In this document: in pieces, positions 1 through 6,983 of the stretch
Numbering within the stretch: position 1 is the first letter of the stretch
Layout of the letters: each line of letters starts with the position of its first letter
From: Rheinheimera texasensis DSM 17496
Lineage (GTDB): Bacteria; Pseudomonadota; Gammaproteobacteria; Enterobacterales; Alteromonadaceae
Direction: 5' to 3'
DNA length: 64,000 nt
Assembly (NCBI RefSeq): GCF_000711985.1
Contig: NZ_KL544007.1
Location: forward strand, 62,001-126,000
Translations under genes and position numbers: made by a program
The notes under the pieces: generated by a model
Told to the model about the DNA's origin: nothing
The model's input: only the letters and a program-made list of their open reading frames with translations
Database searches by the model: none

Positions 1-899
1 TTGGTCGTCCGGACTATGTGTCTATCCAGGGCGGTACTGTGGTCGGCACGCTGGCGAACCGTTCAGGTGGCAGCGGCTCATCAGGGAACCCAAGCCTGTT
101 ACCACTGGAATCGCAGAACTATGACTTCTCGGCCGAATGGTACTATGCCGAGGCAAGTTACTTGTCTGCCGGTTATTTCCGTAAAAACGTCACCAACTTT
201 ATTACCAACGTCAAAGTCGACTCGACCATTTACAACCTGGCGAACCCGGCGGATGGTAAAAAGTACCGCGAAGCTTTAGCGGCGGTGGGCGCGGATGCTG
301 CGGCGATCCGCAACTGGATCTTCGCCAATTATCCGAACGACCCGAGCGTCAACGTAGCGGGTAAAGTCATCAGCGGTAAAACCGGTGAAGACAATACGAT
401 GATCTTTAAGATCGACACGCCATCAAACGGTACAGAAGAAGAGACCATCGACGGTTGGGAATTTGCCATCCAGCACGCCTTTGGCGAGACCGGTTTTGGC
501 ACTATCCTGAACTACACCATGGTGGATTCAGGCGTTGAATATGACAACTTTATCCTGAAAGATCAGCCGGCGCTGGTCGGTTTAAGTGACACCGCTAACG
601 CCATCCTGTTCTATGAGAACAATGGTCTGCAGGCACGGGTTGCTTATAACTGGCGCGATGAGTTCTTAAATTCACGCGGTCAGGGCACAGGCGCCAACCC
701 GCAATATACCGAAGCTTATTCACAAATTGACGCGTCGGTCAGCTATGACCTGCCACAGGTGAAAGGCTTAACTGTGTATCTGGAAGCGCTAAACATCACT
801 GACGAGTACATCCGTGTGCATGGCCGTGCCAAAGAGCAGGTATTGAATCTGACTGAAGCCGGTTCCCGTTATAGCATCGGTGCCCGCTACAGCTTCTAA
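1..899 (+). CDS. TonB-dependent receptor, 3' part
   Basis: This is the C-terminal part of an outer-membrane TonB-dependent transporter; the reading frame (third base of the window onward) is open at the left edge, so the plug domain and signal peptide lie outside. About 298 codons are visible. The protein carries the NPSLLPLESQNYD stretch typical of carbohydrate-type TonB receptors, alternating beta-barrel strands, and ends in Phe after a Tyr/Arg-rich last strand, the usual outer-membrane insertion signal. Established knowledge: such receptors import scarce nutrients across the outer membrane using TonB/ExbBD energy. The downstream halogenase operon and beta-glucoside genes suggest that it takes up a plant- or algal-type glycoside, but this is inferred from neighbours only. 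A terminator follows it at 961-1015. Confidence 0.93.
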   Translation, partial: GRPDYVSIQGGTVVGTLANRSGGSGSSGNPSLLPLESQNYDFSAEWYYAEASYLSAGYFRKNVTNFITNVKVDSTIYNLANPADGKKYREALAAVGADAAAIRNWIFANYPNDPSVNVAGKVISGKTGEDNTMIFKIDTPSNGTEEETIDGWEFAIQHAFGETGFGTILNYTMVDSGVEYDNFILKDQPALVGLSDTANAILFYENNGLQARVAYNWRDEFLNSRGQGTGANPQYTEAYSQIDASVSYDLPQVKGLTVYLEALNITDEYIRVHGRAKEQVLNLTEAGSRYSIGARYSF

Positions 900-955
900 G
901 TGAAGCGGTTGTAGGTCAAGACAAACAGCAGGTGCACAGGAAGTGCCCTGCTGAA

Positions 956-971
956 TTGTAAGCGCTCTCTT
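956..971. promoter_or_regulatory. LacI-type operator, copy 1
   Basis: The site TTGTAAGCGCTCTCTT, read on the minus strand, matches 13 of 16 positions of the two operators before the GH1 gene (6759-6774 and 6871-6886) and has the same AGCGCT core. It lies upstream of the first halogenase gene. Its core also forms the left arm of the terminator at 961-1015, so the match could partly be chance. The likely ligand is the LacI-family regulator encoded at 9800-10801. Confidence 0.4.
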
Positions 972-1015
972 GTTTGCAACTGTAGTTTGTTGCATGCTGC
1001 AGAGCGCTTTTTTTT
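961..1015 (+). terminator. Intrinsic terminator after TonB receptor
   Basis: AGCGCTCT (961-968) pairs with AGAGCGCT (1001-1008). An inner stem GCAAC/GTTGC (976-980 with 989-993) extends the hairpin, and a run of T follows (1008-1015). It separates the receptor from the halogenase operon, unless it is regulated or leaky. Confidence 0.75.
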
Positions 1016-1076
1016 CGGCTGTATTTAGCGTGATACGCCATTTTCGTTCCAATTCAAGCGGTAAAAGGTCAGGCCG

Positions 1077-2672
1077 ATGCCAAGTTGTCCTCCTGCAAAA
1101 ACTGAAGTGCTGATTGTTGGTGGTGGTGCTGCCGGCTGGCTGACGGCTGCGGTACTGAGTGCCACGCACAATCTCGATGAAGGTGTCCTGGCGGCGCAGC
1201 CGCGGGTACAAGTCATTGTGCTGGAATCGCCCGATGTGCCAACCATTGGCGTCGGCGAAGGCACCTGGCCCTCGATGCGCCAGACGTTAAAGCTGATTGG
1301 TCTTTCTGAAACCGAATTCTTCCGTTGCTGCGACGTCAGCGCCAAACAAGGCTCTTTGTTTGTCGACTGGTTAGAACCCGGCAGCCACTATTTGCACCCG
1401 TTCATGCTGCCGGCTGGTTGGCCGGAATTTAATCTGGCCGGTTGTTGGTTGCCTTTTGCTGGCGACATCGCTTTTGCCGATGCCGTCACCACGCAATATC
1501 AGTTAAGCAAGGCCGGTTTTGCGCCGCGTTTGCCCCAGGCACCGGATTATCAGCCGGTACTCAATTACGGCTACCACTTAAACGCCGGCAAATTTACTGC
1601 GTTATTGCAGCGCCATTGTCAGGACAAACTTGGCGTCCGTTATGTGCCGGCACATTTAAAAGAGGTGGTGCTGCGTGCTGACGGCGCTATCGACAAATTG
1701 CTGGCGACGCCCGCAGGCAGCGCTGAGCTTGGTGTTTATCAGGCTGACTTATATGTCGATTGCACCGGCATGCAATCTTTGTTGCTCGGAAAAGCACTGC
1801 AGACGCCGCTCACCAGCGTCAAAGATATATTATTTAACGATCGCGCTTTGGCGGTGCAGGTGCCCTATCCGGATGCCGACACGCCGATTGCCAGCAATAC
1901 CATTTCAACTGCACAAGACAGTGGTTGGGTTTGGGATATTGGCCTGCCGACCCGCCGTGGCGTCGGTTTTGTGTATGCCAGCGATTATTGCTCTGACGAC
2001 GAAGCCGATGCCTGTCTGCGGAATTATCTGAAAAAAACGGCAGGTAGCAGCACACAGGCGGCGCTGTTTTTTGCAGAGCAGGCAGAACCGCGTCAGCTGC
2101 AATTCAAGCCGGGCTATCGTAATGGCTGCTGGCAGCACAACTGTGTCGCTGTTGGCATGGCGGCGGGTTTTATCGAACCGCTGGAAGCCTCAGCGCTGGC
2201 TCTGGTCGAATGGAGTGCCAAAACCTTGGCCGCCGCGCTACCGCTTGATCCGGCGTTATACAGCCTGGCTGGTGCCAAAATGAACCGGACTTTCCTGCGC
2301 CACTGGCAACAAATTATCGAATTTCTGAAGCTGCATTATGTGTTGTCCAAACGCGACACGCCGTATTGGCGCGCGCACCGCGATAGCGCCTCTATTCCGC
2401 AGACGTTACAGGACCAGCTACAGCTGTGGCAGCAGCAAGTGCCGCAACCGCTTGATTTTGCTTATCAGGATTTGCTGTTTCCCGCCGCCAGCTATCAATA
2501 TGTGTTGTACGGCATGGGTGCGCTGACGCAGACGTTAGCGGCCAAACCGTCGCAACAGGCACGTGCCCGCGCGTTGTTTGCGCAAAACTATCAGGATTTA
2601 ACCAGGCTGCAGCAACTGCTGCCGGATAACCGGCAATTGCTGCAACAGCTGGCGCTGAAAAACCAAAACTAA
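1077..2672 (+). CDS. Flavin-dependent halogenase, tryptophan-halogenase family, divergent type
   Basis: The 531-residue protein belongs to the FADH2-dependent tryptophan halogenase family (PF04820), cytoplasmic enzymes that make HOX and pass it to an active-site lysine. The FAD motif GGGAAGW is at residues 15-21. GVGEGTWP follows near 58-65, where classical enzymes have GEATIP. Lys90 aligns with PrnA/RebH Lys79. The EPLE segment ends at Glu370, the counterpart of PrnA Glu346, but Ala follows where PrnA has Ser347. The WxWxIP motif is changed to WVWDIG. The start is ATG with AAAAGG about 8 nt upstream. It is the first gene of a five-gene operon. No flavin reductase is visible in the window. 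The substrate is unknown: family members near TonB receptors in Xanthomonas, Brevundimonas and Caulobacter-type bacteria have been linked with indole bromination, so free tryptophan should not be assumed. Confidence 0.88.
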   Translation: MPSCPPAKTEVLIVGGGAAGWLTAAVLSATHNLDEGVLAAQPRVQVIVLESPDVPTIGVGEGTWPSMRQTLKLIGLSETEFFRCCDVSAKQGSLFVDWLEPGSHYLHPFMLPAGWPEFNLAGCWLPFAGDIAFADAVTTQYQLSKAGFAPRLPQAPDYQPVLNYGYHLNAGKFTALLQRHCQDKLGVRYVPAHLKEVVLRADGAIDKLLATPAGSAELGVYQADLYVDCTGMQSLLLGKALQTPLTSVKDILFNDRALAVQVPYPDADTPIASNTISTAQDSGWVWDIGLPTRRGVGFVYASDYCSDDEADACLRNYLKKTAGSSTQAALFFAEQAEPRQLQFKPGYRNGCWQHNCVAVGMAAGFIEPLEASALALVEWSAKTLAAALPLDPALYSLAGAKMNRTFLRHWQQIIEFLKLHYVLSKRDTPYWRAHRDSASIPQTLQDQLQLWQQQVPQPLDFAYQDLLFPAASYQYVLYGMGALTQTLAAKPSQQARARALFAQNYQDLTRLQQLLPDNRQLLQQLALKNQN

Positions 2673-2694
2673 AAATGAAGAGAGGGATTGCCGC

Positions 2695-3420
2695 ATGACC
2701 AACACTGTTTTATTAAATGCCGCCGACCATGTCGATCTGCGTGTGATCACGGCGCGTGGCGCGAAGTACGGCGACAATCAATGGTTTGCCACTACATTCC
2801 CGCTGGAATTTCGTAGTTGTGCGGCCTGTTATCCGCTGTTTTTTTTCAAAGATAATCAGAGCCAGCAAACTTATCCGGTCGCGCTGTTTGGCTTTCGCCA
2901 TGGCGAGAATCTGTTTCTGGCCGACGGTTGGCAGGAGCAATATCTGCCTTTGTCGGTACGTCGACAGCCGTTTTTAATCGGCCGTCAGCAAGTGCGGGAA
3001 GACGGCATGGTGCGGGAGCAACGCGTTTTGCATATTGCGTTGGACCATCCACGTGTCAGTAAAGATGAAGGCGAGCCGCTGTTTTTGCCTTATGGCGGCC
3101 AGACGCCGTTTCTGCAGGATATGGCGGGTATGCTGGAAACACTGCATTTGGGTATGCAGGATGCAAACAATTTCGTCGCGTTGCTGGAGCAATATCAGCT
3201 GCTGGAACCGGTGACGGTCAATGTCACTTTAAAAGACGGCAGCAGCCATCAGCTGGTGGGTTTTTTGACCATCGCTGAAGAGCAGCTGGCAAATCTTGAT
3301 GGTGCAGCACTGGCGCAATTGCATCAGCATGGTTACCTGCAAGCGATTTATCTGATGATCGCCTCACAAGCGCAGATCCGGCAGCTGGTGACGCTGAAAA
3401 ACCAACAGTTGGGGTTATAA
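2695..3420 (+). CDS. SapC family protein
   Basis: The 241-residue soluble protein resembles the SapC family (PF07277), with the typical N-terminal region around AADHVDLRVITARGAKYGD, then FPLEFRSCAACYPLFFFKD, and a conserved middle part with PLFLPYGG. No signal peptide or membrane helix is seen. A strong Shine-Dalgarno GAAGAGAGGG (2677-2686) precedes the ATG. It starts 22 nt after the first halogenase gene and ends 3 nt before the cupin gene, so the genes are almost certainly co-transcribed. SapC-family proteins recur beside TonB receptors and flavin halogenases in several proteobacteria. Their biochemical role is not established; the name comes from an S-layer connection that need not apply here. 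Confidence 0.8.
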   Translation: MTNTVLLNAADHVDLRVITARGAKYGDNQWFATTFPLEFRSCAACYPLFFFKDNQSQQTYPVALFGFRHGENLFLADGWQEQYLPLSVRRQPFLIGRQQVREDGMVREQRVLHIALDHPRVSKDEGEPLFLPYGGQTPFLQDMAGMLETLHLGMQDANNFVALLEQYQLLEPVTVNVTLKDGSSHQLVGFLTIAEEQLANLDGAALAQLHQHGYLQAIYLMIASQAQIRQLVTLKNQQLGL

Positions 3421-3423
3421 AAC

Positions 3424-4473
3424 GTGCAGCCGGTCGCGGAACTGAGTCTCACAACTGAGCCAGGCAAGTCGCCGGATGCGGCGCTGCTCACGGCTGTGTT
3501 AAAAAACGCCGAAGCGCCGCTGGTACTGCGTGGCCTGTGCCGCGACTGGCCGCTGACGCAGGCCGGTTTAAAAAGTCCGGCGGCCGCGCTGGACTTGTTG
3601 CAAAGCTACAGTGCCGGTTTGCCGGTGAGCGCCTGCTATTTGCCGCCTGAAACCCGGGGCCGGGTGTTTTACAACGCGGATTTTTCCGGCTTTAACTATC
3701 AGGGCGGCCCGCTGCCTTTTGCTGATTTATGTCAGCGGCTGCTGGACCCGGCGCTAAGCGCCAGCGGCGCCTCGATTTATATGGGTTCAACTGAAGTCGG
3801 CCAGTATTTCCCCGGCATCCGCGAACAGCATCAGCTGCCGCTGCAAGGCTTACTTAATGGGGGGCCGGGCGCAGCGCAGGCTTTAGTCAGTATCTGGCTT
3901 GGCAGCAAAAGCCGCATCGCGGCGCATTATGATTTCCCGCATAACCTGGCTTGTAATCTGGTTGGCCATCGCCGTTTTACCTTGTTCCCGCCTGAGCAGG
4001 TGGTGAATCTGTATCCGGGGCCGATGGAATTTGCGCCGGGAGGGCAGGATGTCAGTCTGGTGGATTTTGCCGCACCGGATTTTGACCGTTTTCCGCGTTT
4101 TGCCGACGCTTTGGCCGCTGGTTTTCAGGTGACCTTAGCGCCTGGCGATGTACTTTTTATGCCGTCGATGTGGTGGCACCATGTTGAAGCGCTGGACGAC
4201 GTAAATTTACTGCTGACGCACTGGTGGCGTGACACACCGGCATATCTCGGTCGGCCAAACAATGCGTTGCTGAGTGCCATGCTCAGCATCCGCCATTTAC
4301 CCAAAGCGCAGCGCAAAGCCTGGCAGGCGTTATTTGACTATTACATTTTTGCCGACGAACCGGGCGGTGGTACAGAACTGCCACCGGCGGCGCAGGGCTT
4401 GTTGCGTCAGCCGCTGGATGAAGCCACGGCGCGGGCGCTTCGAAGCCTGATCATTCAGAAATTACAACGATAA
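3424..4473 (+). CDS. Cupin-like (JmjC/cupin-8) 2-oxoglutarate oxygenase family protein
   Basis: The 349-residue protein has a JmjC/cupin-8 double-stranded beta-helix (PF13621). The metal triad is visible: His168-Tyr-Asp170 (HxD), with the distal histidine in the MWWHHVE motif (His252/253). This spacing matches FIH-like hydroxylases, Fe(II)/2-oxoglutarate enzymes that hydroxylate protein side chains. The N-terminal part contains APLVLRGLCRDWPL, which resembles the common 'P.v.rG...dWpa' opening of cupin-8 proteins. The start is GTG three nt after the SapC stop, with TTGGGG upstream. Cupin-8 proteins accompany flavin halogenases in TonB-linked loci. Whether it acts on a protein, a peptide or a small molecule is unknown. 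Confidence 0.85.
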   Translation: MQPVAELSLTTEPGKSPDAALLTAVLKNAEAPLVLRGLCRDWPLTQAGLKSPAAALDLLQSYSAGLPVSACYLPPETRGRVFYNADFSGFNYQGGPLPFADLCQRLLDPALSASGASIYMGSTEVGQYFPGIREQHQLPLQGLLNGGPGAAQALVSIWLGSKSRIAAHYDFPHNLACNLVGHRRFTLFPPEQVVNLYPGPMEFAPGGQDVSLVDFAAPDFDRFPRFADALAAGFQVTLAPGDVLFMPSMWWHHVEALDDVNLLLTHWWRDTPAYLGRPNNALLSAMLSIRHLPKAQRKAWQALFDYYIFADEPGGGTELPPAAQGLLRQPLDEATARALRSLIIQKLQR

Positions 4474-4491
4474 AACAACAGGATTGGACAG

Positions 4492-6018
4492 ATGCAGATG
4501 ATGAAAAAACAACGGGTGGTGATCGCCGGCGGCGGCACTGCAGGCTGGATGACCGCGGCAGCCCTTGGCAAACTGATGGGCAAACAGCTGGATGTGACGT
4601 TGGTCGAGTCTGACGAGATTGGCACTGTCGGCGTTGGCGAAGCGACTATCCCGACTTTGCATCTGTACCATCGCCTGCTCAATATCAACGAAGCCGACAT
4701 GATGGCCGCGACCAACGCCACTTTTAAGCTCGGCATCATGTTTGAAAATTGGCGCGACGTGGGCAAAGACTATCTGCACTCTTTTGGCTTTTTAGGCAAA
4801 GACTGCTGGGCCTGTGGTTTTCAGCATTTCTGGCTCAAAGGCCGTGAAATGGGGTTGGCTTCCGAGATTGGCGATTATTGCGCTGAGCATCTGGCCGCGC
4901 GCGAAGGGCGTTTTGCGGCGCTGGCAGGGCAGGATCAGAACCATGCCTACCATTTTGATGCCAGCCTTTATGCCAAATTTCTGCGCGGTATCGCCGAAAC
5001 CCATGGCGTTAAACGTATCGAGGGCAAAATCGCCGAGGTACAACAGCATGTGTATGAGCAACAGCATGTAAACGGACAGCAGCATCCGCAAAACGGTTTT
5101 ATTAAAGCGCTGTTGCTAGAATCCGGCCAGCTGCTTGAAGGTGATTTATTTATCGATTGCACCGGTTTCCGTGGCCTGTTGATTGAACAGACGTTGATGA
5201 CCGGTTACGACGACTGGACGCATTGGTTACCCTGTGACAGCGCTGTGGCCGTACAAACAGTGTCGACCGGTACGCCGGTGCCTTATACCCGCTCGATTTC
5301 GCATCCGGCCGGCTGGCAATGGCGCATCCCGCTGCAAAGCCGTGTTGGTAATGGCCTGGTCTATTGCAGCAAATATCTGTCTGATATGGATGCAAAAACC
5401 TTATTAAAAGCCAATGTGCAGGGCGAGATGCTGACCGAGCCGCGGCTGATTAAATTCCGTACCGGCACCCGGCGCAAACACTGGAATAAAAACTGTATTG
5501 CTATTGGTTTATCGAGCGGGTTTTTGGAGCCGCTGGAATCGACCAGTATCCACCTGATTCAGCGCAGTATTATCCGGCTGTTACAGATGATGCCGGCTGG
5601 CGAAGTGATTCAGGCCGATGTCGATGAATTTAACCAGCAGACCAAAATCGAAATGGAGAACATCCGCGATTTTATTATCCTGCACTACAAAGTGACGGAG
5701 CGCAGCGACAGTGCCTTCTGGCGCCATTGCGCGGCGATGGAGATCCCGCCATCGTTAGCGCATCGCATCGAGATGTTTGGTGAGGCTGGCAAGGTGTATA
5801 AATTTGCTCAGGAACTGTTCGGCGAAAGCTCCTGGATCCAGGTCATGCTGGGGCAGGGTCTGAAACCAAAACAACACCATCCGATTGTTGATTTGATGCC
5901 ACAGTCGGAGCTCGCCCAGTTCCTTGCCAATATCAAAACCAATGTGGCAAGGCAGGTGCAGGCATGGCCACCGCACTATGATTTTGTGCAGCACTACTGC
6001 AAAAGTCGGATGATGTAA
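4492..6018 (+). CDS. Flavin-dependent halogenase, tryptophan-halogenase family, canonical type
   Basis: This second halogenase (508 residues) keeps the classical motifs better than the first. The FAD motif GGGTAGW is at 13-19 and GVGEATIPT near 47-55. The catalytic lysine falls at residue 79 (ATFKLG), as in PrnA and RebH. The WxWxIP motif appears as WQWRIP, and EPLEST places the active-site glutamate at 349 followed by Ser. It is cytoplasmic and needs FADH2 from an unlinked reductase. ATG follows a weak CAGGA about 8 nt upstream; a second ATG lies two codons downstream. It starts 18 nt after the cupin gene and ends one base before the next start codon. A glutamine/histidine-rich insert near residues 184-200 (QQHVYEQQHVNGQQH) is unusual. 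The substrate is unknown. Confidence 0.9.
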   Translation: MQMMKKQRVVIAGGGTAGWMTAAALGKLMGKQLDVTLVESDEIGTVGVGEATIPTLHLYHRLLNINEADMMAATNATFKLGIMFENWRDVGKDYLHSFGFLGKDCWACGFQHFWLKGREMGLASEIGDYCAEHLAAREGRFAALAGQDQNHAYHFDASLYAKFLRGIAETHGVKRIEGKIAEVQQHVYEQQHVNGQQHPQNGFIKALLLESGQLLEGDLFIDCTGFRGLLIEQTLMTGYDDWTHWLPCDSAVAVQTVSTGTPVPYTRSISHPAGWQWRIPLQSRVGNGLVYCSKYLSDMDAKTLLKANVQGEMLTEPRLIKFRTGTRRKHWNKNCIAIGLSSGFLEPLESTSIHLIQRSIIRLLQMMPAGEVIQADVDEFNQQTKIEMENIRDFIILHYKVTERSDSAFWRHCAAMEIPPSLAHRIEMFGEAGKVYKFAQELFGESSWIQVMLGQGLKPKQHHPIVDLMPQSELAQFLANIKTNVARQVQAWPPHYDFVQHYCKSRMM

Positions 6019-6019
6019 G

Positions 6020-6733
6020 GTGTATGCCTTTAATCCACATGCGCAGGTGCATTGGCTGGAATTAGGCCAAAGCCGCACGCGCGCTTTATTGATTGATGAT
6101 GCGCTGACGGACCTGTCCCGGATCCGTCAGGATGCTTTAGCGGCCAGCTTTCGCGAAGACACAGCGTCGTATTACCCTGGCATTCGGGCTGAGATGCCAC
6201 AGGCCTATGCCCGTGCTGTACTGGAAGCCGTGTATCCGTTGTTATTGCAGCTGGTGCAGCCACCGCCGGACTATCGGTTAGTGCCGCAACAGTGGTATTT
6301 GTCGTTGCTGACCACTCCTGCTGAAAAGCTGCAGCCGCTGCAGCGCTTGCCGCATTTTGACAAAGCTGAACCGCTGCATCTGGCGATTTTGCATTATTTG
6401 GCCGAAGGCCCGCATGGCGGTACCGGTTTTTTCCGCCACGAAGCGACCGGTTTTGACAAGATTTCGCCAGAGCAGCAACAGCAGTACTTCAGCACCTTGC
6501 AACAACAGCTCACGGCTCAAGGTGGGGCTGCACCTGGCTTTCCGTCTGCTGAAACGCCGTTTTTCTGCCTTTATCAGCAGCTTGCTTATAAACCTAACCG
6601 TTTATTGATTTATCCCGGCCATTTACTGCATTCGGCTTTAGTGGAACCGGCGACAGACTTGTCTGCAGATCCGCTGACCGGCCGGCTGACAGCCAACGTG
6701 TTTGTGCAGTTTCAGCCCAAAGCGTCCCAATGA
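6020..6733 (+). CDS. DUF6445 family, 2-oxoglutarate oxygenase-like protein
   Basis: The 237-residue protein looks like the DUF6445 family. It has the core pattern of a 2OG-Fe(II) dioxygenase fold: His112-Phe-Asp114 (HxD), then the GGTGFFRH segment, and a distal histidine in PGHLLHS (His201 or His204). The GTG start lies one base after the halogenase stop, which implies translational coupling. As the last gene of the halogenase operon it is the second probable non-heme iron protein in the set. No signal peptide is seen. Its reaction is unknown; the iron site is inferred from motif spacing rather than alignment. Confidence 0.75.
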   Translation: MYAFNPHAQVHWLELGQSRTRALLIDDALTDLSRIRQDALAASFREDTASYYPGIRAEMPQAYARAVLEAVYPLLLQLVQPPPDYRLVPQQWYLSLLTTPAEKLQPLQRLPHFDKAEPLHLAILHYLAEGPHGGTGFFRHEATGFDKISPEQQQQYFSTLQQQLTAQGGAAPGFPSAETPFFCLYQQLAYKPNRLLIYPGHLLHSALVEPATDLSADPLTGRLTANVFVQFQPKASQ

Positions 6734-6758
6734 TTCTTTGTACCTGGTAATAGCTGTG

Positions 6759-6774
6759 TTGAAAGCGCTAACAA
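6759..6774. promoter_or_regulatory. LacI-type operator, copy 2
   Basis: TTGAAAGCGCTAACAA has the near-palindromic AAAGCGCT core of LacI/PurR-family operators (AGCGCT at 6764-6769). It lies between the halogenase operon and the GH1 gene and differs from copy 3 at one position. Confidence 0.65.
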
Positions 6775-6870
6775 AGTGACATTTATTGCTGAAAAGCTAA
6801 GAAAAAATACGAAATTTCAATCTGCTCTCTTTGTCTGCTTGACCATTCGCTGAGCTGTTGTTACAGTCAA

Positions 6871-6886
6871 TTGAAAGCGCTTACAA
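6871..6886. promoter_or_regulatory. LacI-type operator, copy 3
   Basis: TTGAAAGCGCTTACAA, AGCGCT core at 6876-6881, exactly 112 bp from the core of copy 2. It lies about 100 bp before the GH1 start codon. The paired spacing would allow DNA looping by the repressor encoded at 9800-10801. Confidence 0.7.
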
Positions 6887-6983
6887 AATAAGATCTGTGA
6901 CCTGCCCAAACCAGGCAGCGTTACAGACGAACCCGGTCAGGGGACATGACAAGACGACCTTGCAGCACAGCAAAGAGACCAGC

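Noticed and set aside
1077-6018. Naming the two halogenases as tryptophan 5-, 6- or 7-halogenases
   Set aside because: The family name does not fix the substrate, and no tryptophan-derived product pathway is nearby.
6858-6983. N-terminal extension of the GH1 gene from an ATG at 6858
   Set aside because: It would run through the operator at 6871-6886, has no family match, and a good Shine-Dalgarno precedes the ATG at 6984.
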